64,000 nucleotides of DNA, taken from CAVXXB01 sp963765585 (lineage in GTDB: Bacteria; Calditrichota; Calditrichia; JAJRVZ01). The stretch lies in the NCBI GenBank assembly GCA_963765585.1, contig CAVXXB010000003.1, positions 82,477 through 146,476 on the forward strand, in the 5' to 3' direction. Position numbers and translations under genes: made by a program. The notes below the pieces were generated by a model. It was given only the letters and a program-made list of their open reading frames with translations. It was not told the DNA's origin and did no database searches. This document shows, piece after piece, positions 51,164-58,969 of this stretch. Every line of letters begins with the position of its first letter. Within the stretch, counting starts at the first letter, position 1.

Positions 51164-52529
51164 CTACCACAGGTATCGGCTTTTCAGCATGACCGGAACC
51201 GGTGCCTCAGTGATGAGACTATCCGGATTATAAATATTATTATATAAATTCTTCTCAAAAATTTCACTTATCTCGCTGGATTTTACATCTTTAAGCACAT
51301 CATCATATTCCTGCCATTTTACAGAATTGTTATTTTTAAAATCTTCTGAAAAATAGCGCCTTCTGAATTCCCGGCCAAGCAATTCTTTTCTATGTTTTTG
51401 TATTTGTTGCTGCACATTGGAATTATTTTCATACCCATTATCTATCGCATCACGGGTGAGCAAATCTGTCCTGATCATTTCTATAACCGCCTGGTTAAAT
51501 CGATTATATCCTTTTAAATAAGGTCGGTGAAATGGCGGCATGATACGCAATCGTTCAATAAATTGATCTACAGTCATCTCAAGATCGCCCAGCCTTACCA
51601 GTGGTTCATGACGTAAATCCGCAATGCCCGCTTCTACCTGCGACAGTTCACGATTGTTTAGCGGAGGTACGATCACCATAGGGATTCTGTTCGGCAGAGT
51701 TTTGAAGGAGCAAAAATTGCCCGGCTATTTTATTCATTACCCGATTATTAATACCCAGTTTTTGCCCTTCGGCCAGCAAATTTAGTTTCTCGCGTATCGC
51801 TTCATCCGCTTTGCGTTTCCGGATTATCTCCAGCACATTTTCCAATCGTACACGATCTATCATATTCTTAAAAACTGGATTATCCTGTTCTTCTGTCACC
51901 AATACAAGATGATAACCGTAGGAAGATTGTACGATACCCGAGACAGTACCCGGGGCATTTGCATAGATAGCATCCTCAACAGCTCCGTCAACATTGCCAA
52001 ATGTAATCCAGCCCAGATCCTGGCCCTGGGTTGTAAAAAAAACCGCCGGATCGACATTCGTGCCATTTATTTGAGACTGCAAATTTTCAATTTCTTTTAT
52101 GTCTTTGCTGAATATATTTAAACTATAACGGCTCTTTGACAATCTGCGCAATCCTTCACGAAGTTCTGCATCGGTAACGTGCACGGTGTCAAGAAAATTT
52201 TCCCGGATATACGTTTTGAATATTTCTTTTTCCTTTATATAGTCGATCTTTTGGACCAGGTCCGCTTCCTCAGCCAGCCCGGACATATCTGCTGCAAGAT
52301 AAAAGTATTCCTGATCAATTAAATATTCAACCTGGCTTTTATAGGCATTGGCCAGAGAGGTTCGAATGGCATATTGGGGTTCCAGCCAGTAGCTGATTTC
52401 AAAATCCTGACGGGAAATATTATTGTTCCCGACACGGGCTACGACCTCCCCGGAAAATTGAGAGTTATTATCACTGCTGCATCCGGCCCAGAAGAATAGA
52501 AACAGAAGAAAAAAAGAAGTGTATTTCAT
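51164..52529 (-). CDS. parvulin-type peptidyl-prolyl cis-trans isomerase lipoprotein (frameshifted)
   Basis: First frame 52529-51648: lipoprotein signal (LLFLFFWAGCSSDNN), a SurA/PrsA-like N-terminal helical domain (VARVGNNNISRQDFEISYWL), and a PPIC domain (DLGWITFGNVDGAVEDAIYANAPGTVSGIVQSSYGYHLVLV, near residues 170-215). The second frame 51679-51164 continues with PLVRLGDLEMTVDQFIERL and further helices, making about 450 residues in all. It helps fold exported proteins. The frame change near 51660-51680 could also mark two separate genes, but the second piece lacks its own signal peptide. Lies between DUF5989 and SGNH genes. Confidence 0.8.
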
Positions 52530-52569
52530 AAAGATAAGTATTGGTTTATATTTACTCTTAATAAAATCT

Positions 52570-52828
52570 ATGCGCCTGAGTTCCCAAGTCCCTGAGCAAA
52601 AGCAAAAAGTTTAGAGATGCGGGCACCGGGCTGGGGATAAAATGTAAAATGAAAATTTATGAATGTAAAATGTTAAAGGAATTATAATTTTTCCAATAAT
52701 TACTTTTGCATTCTAAAATTTACATTCTACATTTTACATTTAACTCAAACTTAGGGACTCAGGCGACTCAGGGACTTTGTCACTCTTTCTCTTCGTGCCT
52801 TTGTGCCACTTTAACTCTGTGCCTTAGA
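52570..52828. repeat. repeat-filled gap with inverted ATGTAAA arrays
   Basis: TTCCCAAGTCCCTGAG at 52580; AAAATGTAAAATG...GAATGTAAAATG (52639-52675) and its reverse-complement family CATTCTAAAATTTACATTCTACATTTTACATT (52709-52742); then ACTTAGGGACTCAGGCGACT (52749-52776) and TCTTCGTGCCTTTGTGCCACTTTAACTCTGTGCC. Confidence 0.75.
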
Positions 52829-52829
52829 C

Positions 52830-52988
52830 TTAAAACAACGCATAAATAAACGGTGCCAGAGCCGAACCTTCGGCAAAAACGATTAAAAAGCTCAGAAGCA
52901 GCAGGAATAATACAATCGGTGTCAGCCACCATTTTTTCCGTACACGCAAGAACTGCCAGAACTCTGCTAATATGCTTAATTTTCCCAT
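52830..52988 (-). CDS. DUF5989 family small membrane protein
   Basis: 52 residues, with a soluble N-terminus (GKLSILAEFWQFLRVRKKWW), one transmembrane helix (LTPIVLFLLLLSFLIVFA) and a conserved-looking end EGSALAPFIYALF. The pattern FWQFLRVRKKWWL...GSALAPFIY is what I know of DUF5989, a small protein often found beside carbamoyltransferases and SxtJ-like proteins. Function unknown. The stop overlaps the edge of a tandem-repeat region. Same strand as the cluster, 164 bp downstream of the SxtJ-like gene. Confidence 0.85.
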   Translation of the reverse strand: MGKLSILAEFWQFLRVRKKWWLTPIVLFLLLLSFLIVFAEGSALAPFIYALF

Positions 52989-53049
52989 TATACTCTCTTA
53001 TTTTTTGCAGGTGAATTTAATTGTATTCGGGAAAGTGAACAAGATATAT

Positions 53050-53152
53050 TTTGATTTCACCGAGGTCCACAGAGATTCCACAAAGTTACACAGAGATATT
53101 TATAAAATACTTCTCTGTGTTCTCAGTGCCTTCTCAGTGGATCTCTGTGTTA
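53050..53152. repeat. CCACAGAG-type array between SxtJ-like and DUF5989 genes
   Basis: TCCACAGAGATTCCACAAAGTTACACAGAG (53070-53097) and an inverse CTTCTCTGTGTTCTCAGTGCC...GTGGATCTCTGTGTTAC (53110-53153). The two halves are complementary in part and could pair; the array ends about where the SxtJ-like gene stops. Confidence 0.7.
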
Positions 53153-53552
53153 CTAAAACTGTTTGGTAATGTCCATCTCATCCCCTTTGGGCCGTTCGAT
53201 CCAATAAGTTTCCTGAGTTTCGGAGATCGATGTATCCAGTAATCGCTTGCCGGTAAGTTTCAGTACCAGGCCGATTGGTGTAAAAACCAGATAGAACAAC
53301 AGACTCAATATTACCCGGGTCATCACCCAGCCCAGGACAAATCCCAGGTAGGAGAAAGCTATAAACAAAGGTTTAATAACTATTGGAATTAGAAGTCCGA
53401 ACAGTAGAATTACGAATGCAGAAAGTAAGAAGTATAAATACAATTCTACATTCAAAAACCATTGTACCGACAGCAACCAGCGATAAAATAATTGCCACAC
53501 CAATGGCAAACTTTTTCCATTCTGTTTTGTTGTTAAAATTTGATTTATCCAT
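53153..53552 (-). CDS. SxtJ-like membrane protein (frameshifted)
   Basis: Start at the ATG at 53552 (MDKSNFNNKTEWKKFAIGVAIILSLVAVG); the frame changes near 53453 in a run of five Ts, then VELYLYFLLSAFVILLFGLLIPIVIKPLFIAFSYLGFVLGWVMTRVILSLLFYLVFTPIGLVLKLTGKRLLD. Joined about 133 residues with three to four membrane helices; the LGWVMTR..LSLLFYLVFTPIG..LKL.GK core is that of the SxtJ family, named after the saxitoxin cluster and usually next to a carbamoyltransferase. Role unknown. The homopolymer break suggests a sequencing indel. Confidence 0.82.
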
Positions 53553-53569
53553 GCAAGTTGTTAATCCTT

Positions 53570-53742
53570 TTATATCACAGAGCGCCACAGAGAAATCACA
53601 GAGTTACACAGAGTATTTTTATTTAAATTCTTAAAATCTTTATTGATCTTCTCAGAGAATGCAACAAATTAATACATTAAAATAAATCATTGTCTCTGTG
53701 GAACTCAGTGCCTTCTCTGCGGAACTCTGTGTAATATTACTT
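53570..53742. repeat. CACAGAGTTACACAGAG arrays between carbamoyltransferase and SxtJ-like genes
   Basis: ACAGAGCGCCACAGAGAAATCACAGAGTTACACAGAG (53576-53612) and its inverse GTCTCTGTGGAACTCAGTGCCTTCTCTGCGGAACTCTGTG (53692-53731) lie 80 bp apart and can pair. Same family as at 53050, 34820 and 13855. Confidence 0.75.
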
Positions 53743-55912
53743 TTAATCCAACTCAAACTCATCCTTCCAATCAATACTATCATGAAACTCAGGTTGATCT
53801 TTTTTATCCAGCAGAAAGTTACCCAGCACCAGGTAATCCATATTGGTGCGCATAAAGCATTTATAGGCATCTTCCGGGGTGCAGACGATGGGTTCCCCCC
53901 GAACATTAAACGACGTATTGATCAGAACCGGACAACCGGTAATTTTATTAAATTCACTGAGCAACTTGTGGAAACCCGGATTGGTTTCCGCATGCACGGT
54001 TTGAATCCGGGCAGAGTAGTCCACATGGGTAATGGCCGGAATCTCTGAACGACTGACATTGAGTTTATCGATTCCGGAAAGTTTTTCCTCTTCTGCAGTC
54101 ATCTTACGTTGCAGACCTTTTTTGACATCGGCTACTAGCAGCATATAGGGACTATGTCTATCAATCTCAAAATAATTTTCGACCTCTTCGGCCAGCACCG
54201 CCGGGGCAAAGGGCCGGAATGATTCCCGAAATTTGATTTTTAAATTCATTTCCCGCTGCATTTCCGGTGACCTTGCGTCTCCCAGAATACTGCGACCGCC
54301 CAGGGCACGCGGGCCGAATTCCATGGGGCCCTGGAACCAACCTACTACGTTAATATTGGCCAACAGCGCTGCTGTTTTTTTATAGAGAGTCATCATTATC
54401 TAATAGATCATAGGGAATGGAATTTTCATTTAAAAATTTGGCAATCTGATCATTAGTATAATCCGGGCCTAGAAATGAGCCTTTTTGCAGATCTTTGAAT
54501 TCTGAATATTGAATATCCAATTTTGATTTTTGAACTTCATCATTCATCATTCGATATTCATTATTGGACATTTCTCCTGATTTTAGATTTTGTCCGAAGG
54601 ACCCCGTTTGGGGGATTTTGGATTTTGGATTGGGCCCTGTATCCTGGATACTGGATGCTGGATGCTGGATACTCGATGCTTCTCCTTGATTTTGGATTGG
54701 TTTCTGGAGCCGATTTGTTCGCCAATCGCCAATTGCCCATCGCCTATCGTACCTTGTCCTTCTGTATCGCTATTGGACACGGCATGCCGTGTCCCTACGC
54801 CATCATCCCCAACTGCCAACGGCCAATTGCCAACGGCGCGGTCATTCGCCAAATGACTATACCAAACTGCTAAAGCAGCGCCCAATGCGCCGCCCGCATC
54901 GCCCGCCGCCGGTTGGATCCAGATATCTTTGAATAAATTTTCGCGCAGAATTTTGCCATTGGCCACACAATTCAGGGCCACGCCACCTGCCAGGCACAGA
55001 TAGTCGGCATTGGTTTGTTTTTTGGCATGCCGGGTCATTCGCAGCATGACCTCTTCGACCACATCCTGTACCGAGCGGGCCAGATCCATATCACGTTGGG
55101 TTAAATCCGATTCCTTGGTTCTGGGCGGACCGCCAAATAGTCTGGCAAATTTATTATTGGTCATGGTCAGCCCGGCCGCATAATTAAAATAATCCATATT
55201 CAGGCGGAAAGACCCATCCTCTTTGACATCGATCAGATTATCCATAATGGTCGTGACGTATTTGGGTTCACCATAGGGTGCCAGCCCCATGACTTTGTAT
55301 TCGCCCGAATTCACCTTGAAACCGGTATAATAAGTAAAGGCAGAATAGAGCATTCCCAGCGAATGTGGAAAATGAATTTCCTTTAATATGTTTATCCTGT
55401 TATCCTGTCCATGAGCAATACTGGTAGTGGTCCACTCACCCACGCCATCGACGGTAATAATAGCCGCTTCCTTATAAGGGGAGGGATAGAAGGCCGAGGC
55501 GGCATGGGAGAAATGGTGCTCGGGAAAAAGAATCTCACCTCCAAAATCCGGCATTTCATCTTCAATCAGCGATTTGATCCACAGTTTTTTCTTCATCCAC
55601 AGGGGCATGGCCTTTAAAAAGGACCGGATGCCATGGGGTGCATAGTGCAGGTAGGTTTCCAGGAGGCGTTCGAATTTCAAAAACGGTTTATCATAAAAGG
55701 CCACATAATCCAGATCCGCGTAGGTTATTCCCGCCTGGGCAAGGCAACTGCTGATGGCATTGCGCCGGGAACTCCGGATCGTGCTTTTTCCGCGTAAAGC
55801 GTTCTTCCTGGGCGGCCGCAATAATTTCACCGTCGGTAATAAGCGCCGCCGCGCTATCATGATAATATGCCGAAATACCGAGAATATGCAAAAAGATTTC
55901 CTTTTTTTTCAA
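53743..55912 (-). pseudogene. NodU/CmcH-type carbamoyltransferase, interrupted by a repeat insertion and frameshifts
   Basis: Pieces: 55912-55691 (LGISAYYHDSAAALITDGEIIAAAQEERFTRKKHD), 55860-54583 (FPEHHFSHAASAFYPSPYKEAAIITVDGVGEW, LCLAGGVALNCVANGKI), 54571-54380 (KGSFLGPDYTNDQIAKFL) and 54396-53743 (VVGWFQGPMEFGPRALGGRSILGDARSPEMQ). Together they cover both domains of the family, which carbamoylates hydroxyl groups from carbamoyl phosphate via carbamoyl-adenylate. Between AVWYS (about 54856) and GSFLGP (about 54490) lie about 360 bp of tandem repeats and a palindrome. A stop and two further frame changes follow, so a functional single chain is doubtful. Confidence 0.87.
54497..54855. repeat. 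tandem-repeat block inside the carbamoyltransferase gene
   Basis: From left: CATCATTCATCATTCGATATTCATTATT heptamers (54537-54567), GATTTTGGATTTTGGATTGG, CTGGATACTGGATGCTGGATGCTGGATAC (54643-54671), CGCCAATCGCCAATTGCCCATCGCC (54719-54744), a perfect 20-bp palindrome GGACACGGCA/TGCCGTGTCC (54775-54794) and CCAACTGCCAACGGCCAATTGCCAACGG (54809-54836). All are families found elsewhere only in gaps between genes. Confidence 0.85.
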
Positions 55913-55943
55913 CTAATTTAAGGAATAAGTGTAATATAAGAAA

Positions 55944-56250
55944 AGACAAAGAGACAAAGAGACAAAGAGACAAAGAGACAAAGAGACAAAGAATTTTTTG
56001 ATTTTTAGCTCGTGTCAAGAGAAAAATGAAAAATGTCCAAATCTCAATGACAAATCAATGTCAAATATTCAAATTAAAATGCCAAATGAATGTCTAAAAT
56101 AAAATGTTTAAATGGGGAGAAAAAGTTGACATTAAGACATTGGGGCTTGATTTGACATTTTTGCTTGTACATTGGGCATTAATTGCATCCTAAACTTTGT
56201 CGCTTTGTCGCTTTGTTGCTCTGTCACTATTTATTGACTTTGTCACTATT
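55944..56250. repeat. AGACAAAG array and its inverse CTTTGTCG array
   Basis: Six exact copies of AGACAAAG (55944-55991) directly upstream of the carbamoyltransferase gene; CTTTGTCG, CTTTGTCG, CTTTGTTG, CTCTGTCA (about 56196-56230) is the same unit on the other strand. Between them are AATGTCCAAATCTCAATGAC-type degenerate units. The rest of the 487-bp gap to 56399 holds only the doubtful small frame at 56292. Confidence 0.85.
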
Positions 56251-56291
56251 TTACCAGCGGGCTTGAATTCCCCCAACGGAGACATTAAATT

Positions 56292-56387
56292 ATGAGACTT
56301 ATTTCAAATCGGTACAAGATGGAAAGTGATATGGATACGGCAAAAGTAAAACTAAAGATCAAGATTAAAATCAAATCTCAGGATTAG
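56292..56387 (+). CDS. possible 31-residue Lys/Ile peptide (doubtful)
   Basis: ATG frame with GGAGA 10 nt upstream, ending 13 bp before the DUF3098-like gene. The product ends KVKLKIKIKIKSQD, a strictly alternating Lys/hydrophobic strand. It may be translated as a leader, or the alternation may only reflect the 6-nt repeat AAGATCAAGATTAAAATC. No homologue known to me. Confidence 0.25.
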   Translation: MRLISNRYKMESDMDTAKVKLKIKIKIKSQD

Positions 56388-56399
56388 GCGGGATTCGCT

Positions 56400-56642
56400 A
56401 TGGCAAAAGTAGTACAAAAGCAGAAGAAGAAAGTGCTTCCGGCCGAGTTACCCTTTGGCAAACAGAACATGTTATTGCTGGGTGTTGGTCTTTTATTCCT
56501 GGTAGTGGGTTATATATTGATGGCCCAGCCGCCGGTGGACAGTTTTGCTTCATTGACCGCGGCACCGGTGACATTAATGATTGCCTACCTGGTGATAATT
56601 CCCTACGCCATCATGTACCGTCCGAAGAAGAAGGAAGAGTAG
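56400..56642 (+). CDS. DUF3098-like small membrane protein
   Basis: 80 residues: a Lys-rich N-terminus (VVQKQKKKVLPAELPFGKQN), two transmembrane helices (MLLLGVGLLFLVVGYILM and VTLMIAYLVIIPYAIMY) and a KKKEE tail. The PFGKQN..LL..GL....GY.LM pattern followed by a second helix is that of DUF3098, common in Bacteroidota and relatives. Function unknown. Stands alone in front of the tRNA-Val region; a tandem-repeat array begins two bases after its stop. Confidence 0.75.
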   Translation: MAKVVQKQKKKVLPAELPFGKQNMLLLGVGLLFLVVGYILMAQPPVDSFASLTAAPVTLMIAYLVIIPYAIMYRPKKKEE

Positions 56643-56643
56643 C

Positions 56644-56778
56644 CATAGGCAGTTGGCCGTTGGCAGTGAGCTTGTACTCGGTACTCGTCACTCGGCACTG
56701 GTTTATAATACTCAGGTGCTTAGGGACTCAGGTACTCGAATAGATTTTAGATTTTAGATTTTGGATTTTAGATTTTTA
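56644..56778. repeat. four tandem-repeat families before the tRNA locus
   Basis: ATAGGCAGTTGGCCGTTGGCAG, TACTCGGTACTCGTCACTCGG, ACTCAGGTGCTTAGGGACTC and five TAGATTT/TGGATTT heptamers (from 56741) in direct succession. Confidence 0.8.
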
Positions 56779-56786
56779 ATTATTCC

Positions 56787-56884
56787 GGGCGATTAGCTCA
56801 GTCCCGATGAATACGGGATACTCGAACCGGCTACCAAATCAAAGATTTGGGCCGCTTCGGCACTGGTTTACGAGCACCCGCCCT
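56787..56884 (+). pseudogene. tRNA-Val fragment with 61-nt insert in the D-loop (copy A)
   Basis: The first 15 bases equal the start of the intact tRNA-Val (GGGCGATTAGCTCAG). A 61-nt insert (56802-56862) follows, then the D-arm resumes (CTGGTTTACGAGCACCCG) and similarity fades before the anticodon. The insert has two hairpins, TCCCG/CGGGA and CCAAATC-AAA-GATTTGG, the latter extended by CGGC/GCCG. A nearly identical insert is at the same tRNA position in the copy at 61408. Confidence 0.85.
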
Positions 56885-56913
56885 TTGAAATATGATAGTT
56901 TTGCACACGCCAT

Positions 56914-56991
56914 GGGCGATTAGCTCAGCTGGTTTAGAGCACCTGCCTTACAAGCAGGGGGTCACTGGTTCAAATCCAGTATCGCCCACCA
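56914..56991 (+). tRNA. tRNA-Val(UAC)
   Basis: Complete cloverleaf: acceptor GGGCGAT/ATCGCCC with discriminator A and encoded CCA, D-stem GCTC/GAGC, anticodon stem CCTGC/GCAGG with loop CTTACAA (anticodon UAC), T-stem ACTGG/CCAGT with loop TTCAAAT. Followed by a small hairpin (CCCAC/GTGGG) and, 72 bp downstream, a rho-independent terminator. Apparently the only functional tRNA in the window. Confidence 0.97.
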
Positions 56992-57062
56992 ACCCACTTC
57001 TCGGTGGGAAGTTCGAAGCACTAATTTCTAAATCCTAAATAAACTCGAATTATCAAATTCCA

Positions 57063-57094
57063 AACCAGTCTCAATGCGAGGCTGGTTTTTTTTT
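57063..57094 (+). terminator. terminator of tRNA-Val
   Basis: AACCAGTCTC pairs with GAGGCTGGTT (one T-G pair) around AATGC, followed by a long T run. Repeated with small changes at 57341-57365 and 61619-61649. Confidence 0.9.
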
Positions 57095-57104
57095 GCTAAA
57101 ATTT

Positions 57105-57170
57105 GGGTCACTGGCCGGAGCGTTAGCGGAGGTCCCGTTCCACGGGATTCAAATCCAGTATCGCCCACCA
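57105..57170 (+). pseudogene. tRNA-Val 3' end with 33-nt insert at the T-stem/T-loop junction (copy C)
   Basis: GGGTCACTGG (57105-57114) is the variable loop and 5' T-stem of tRNA-Val; 33 nt (57115-57147) follow; then TTCAAATCCAGTATCGCCC and ACCA (57148-57170) complete the 3' end. The insert carries CCGGAGCGTTAGCGGAGG and the hairpin TCCCGT-TCC-ACGGGA. The anticodon half is missing. Confidence 0.85.
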
Positions 57171-57270
57171 ACCCACTTCTCGGTGGGAAGTTCGAAGCAC
57201 TAATTTCTAAATCCTAAACAAATTCGAATTACCCAAATTCCAAACCATTCAAATCCAGTATCGCCCACCA
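57171..57270 (+). repeat. repeat of the tRNA-Val downstream spacer plus third tRNA 3' end (copy D)
   Basis: The spacer after tRNA-Val (hairpin, GAAGCACTAATTTCTAAATC) is repeated at 57171-57245 and again from 57271. In between is ATTCAAATCCAGTATCGCCC plus ACCA (57247-57270), a bare tRNA 3' end. The third spacer replaces CCCAC/GTGGG with CCCGCC/GGCGGG, keeping the stem. Confidence 0.8.
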
Positions 57271-57340
57271 GCCCGCCACAGGCGGGAAATTCGAAACACA
57301 AATATCTAAATTCTAAACAAATTCGAATTATCAAATCTAA

Positions 57341-57365
57341 AACCAGTCTTGTTACGAGGCTGGTT
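57341..57365. terminator. third copy of the tRNA-Val terminator
   Basis: AACCAGTCTTGTTACGAGGC and TGGTT form the same stem as 57063. It lies 3 bp past the end of the minus-strand nucleotidyltransferase gene and is followed by Ts on both strands, so it may terminate both directions. Confidence 0.7.
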
Positions 57366-57368
57366 TAT

Positions 57369-58080
57369 TTATTTAGAGGATTTAGAGTTTAATTTCGAGG
57401 TAATTGTTTTAAGTTTTTCTATTAGCAACTTATATCTTTCAGTTTGTATAGCAGGTTCAAGATGTGCCAGAATTGCTTCCTGAAAAGTTGGATCTTTTAA
57501 CAAGGTACTAAATTCAGTGAGTAAAAAAAGTTTAACATCCTGATTTGAATTTAATATATCTTGTATCAGAGTAGATCGGTTATCCAAAACATAGACAATA
57601 TCTTCAAAATCATGGCTGGTCCTGGGATCTTTTCCACGATCCCTGAAGGCGATAAATTTTGCTGCTAAATAATATGCCACAGGCATAATTTTAATTTTCA
57701 CATCATCCAACTGATAAAATTCCATATTATCAAAACCAGACTTTAAACCATGGATTTGCTGGTGCCCAACTAATTTCTTTTGTGGCCATTACATCGAGAG
57801 AAATATTCTGGTATTTAAATCTGCACATAACGCTTGCATCTTTGGCAAAATGAATGTCTCTTTCTGCCAATTGCTGGCGGAATCTATCCAACTCATTTGC
57901 AGAAGCTACTTTAATTACAATATCCACATCTTTGGTTGGACGAATTTCCGGTGCACCAGGATCATCCACATAAATTGAGGTCACGGCGCCACCTACATAA
58001 ACAACCTGATCATTTAGATCACCTAATATTCGTGCAATACTCTTGATAGCTTCAATACTTTTTTGTTTTGTGTTCAGCAT
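57369..58080 (-). CDS. nucleotidyltransferase-fold protein (AbiEii-like/DUF6036-type), frameshifted
   Basis: First frame 58080-57730: VVYVGGAVTSIYVDDPG (the G-G before the active site), IRPTKDVDIVIKV with the DxD metal site near residue 50, then NPWFKVWF and a stop. The second frame 57725-57369 resumes with FYQLDDVKIKIMPVAYYLAAKFIAFRDRGKDPRTSHDFEDIVYVLDNR, the family's C-terminal part. The shift falls in a TTTT run. Joined about 235 residues. Relatives are toxin-like nucleotidyltransferases paired with a winged-helix partner. The gene for such a partner ends 26 bp upstream. Confidence 0.8.
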
Positions 58081-58105
58081 TCTTTGCCCAATCAGTAATT
58101 ATCTA

Positions 58106-58633
58106 TTATTGCAATATGCGTTTCTTTAATTCCTCAATTGCATGTTGTTTTTCCCGCACACGCCCCAGGCGTAAAGAATCCACAAGGGCAAGTAATTCGT
58201 ATAAAGCAGGATCCTTTGCACATGCTCCCGGTACCCCGGGGTGGAGAGGCTCAACAGCCTGACCGCGCATTTCACCCTCTGCCCATGGCCAGACATAAAA
58301 ATCTTCAGCCGAAATAATACTATTTAACGGTGGTGCATTGTGGGCAGTGGGTAAACCGCGTTGTATAGAACCTGGTTCCGCCGGGTAGACGTAGCGCAAA
58401 CCGTATTCCAGAAAATCAAGAAGATTGTTTTTCATTAACCTTTTTTTTCCGGCAGAGAGCAAACCAGCAATTTGGGAGCGGTTTAAGGATTCGCTCACCT
58501 CAGACTGACTTATATTTAAAGTGATGGCCAGGTCTTTTGCGAACCATTCATGCTCACCCAGAGCAGCAATTTTTAGCAAAACAACAATATCCTGAGAACG
58601 CATTCCTTTGTGTTTCTTCATAAATATCTCCAA
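58106..58633 (-). CDS. winged-helix/HTH protein paired with the nucleotidyltransferase
   Basis: 175 residues. N-terminal MarR-like helix-turn-helix (residues about 10-60: RSQDIVVLLKIAALGEHEWFAKDLAITLNISQSEVSESLNRSQIAGLL) followed by a domain with VYPAEPGSIQRGLPTAHNAPPL and PLHPGVPGACAKDPALYELLALVDSLRLGRVREKQHAIEELKKRI. I know this arrangement as a two-gene unit with a nucleotidyltransferase, likely regulator/antitoxin plus effector; function inferred from context. Upstream is a 336-bp gap containing only a repeat array. Confidence 0.8.
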   Translation of the reverse strand: MEIFMKKHKGMRSQDIVVLLKIAALGEHEWFAKDLAITLNISQSEVSESLNRSQIAGLLSAGKKRLMKNNLLDFLEYGLRYVYPAEPGSIQRGLPTAHNAPPLNSIISAEDFYVWPWAEGEMRGQAVEPLHPGVPGACAKDPALYELLALVDSLRLGRVREKQHAIEELKKRILQ

Positions 58634-58785
58634 TAATAAAATACATATCGTGATTCGCGAATCGCGATATGCAAATTAATATAGGAAAAGTATAAAATCA
58701 AGTTAAGTATGGGATGTTATTTAAAATCTTACCAGTTACTAAATAGCAGGCATTTACTTGGCTATTTATACGGTGAACAAATGGT

Positions 58786-58870
58786 TCCAGGCTACAGGAC
58801 CGAGGTTCAAGGATCAAGGATAAAGGCCCCAGGCTCCAGGCACCGGGCGCCAAGGGACTCAGGGACTTTA
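58786..58870. repeat. CCAGGCTACAGGACCGAGGTTCAAGG-type array
   Basis: Heptamer-like units (CCAGGCT, ACAGGAC, CGAGGTT, CAAGGAT, CAAGGAT, AAAGGCC, CCAGGCT, CCAGGCA, CCGGGCG, CCAAGGG) run into ACTCAGGGACT. The rest of the 58634-58969 gap shows nothing else. Confidence 0.75.
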
Positions 58871-58969
58871 AAATAAGTCCAGAGATTCTTCAAATCGATT
58901 TCACCAATTACCCTTTGCTTCTGTTCGCAAGTAAATATAAATTCTAAAGATAATTTTGGAGAATATCTA

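Noticed and set aside
55944..55991. CRISPR-like array (six AGACAAAG units)
   Set aside because: Units are 8 nt and contiguous with no spacers; no cas genes anywhere in the window.
56802..56862. D-loop insert as a second, overlapping tRNA on the minus strand
   Set aside because: The CCAAATC-AAA-GATTTGG hairpin has no canonical anticodon loop (no U33 in register) and no acceptor stem can be formed.
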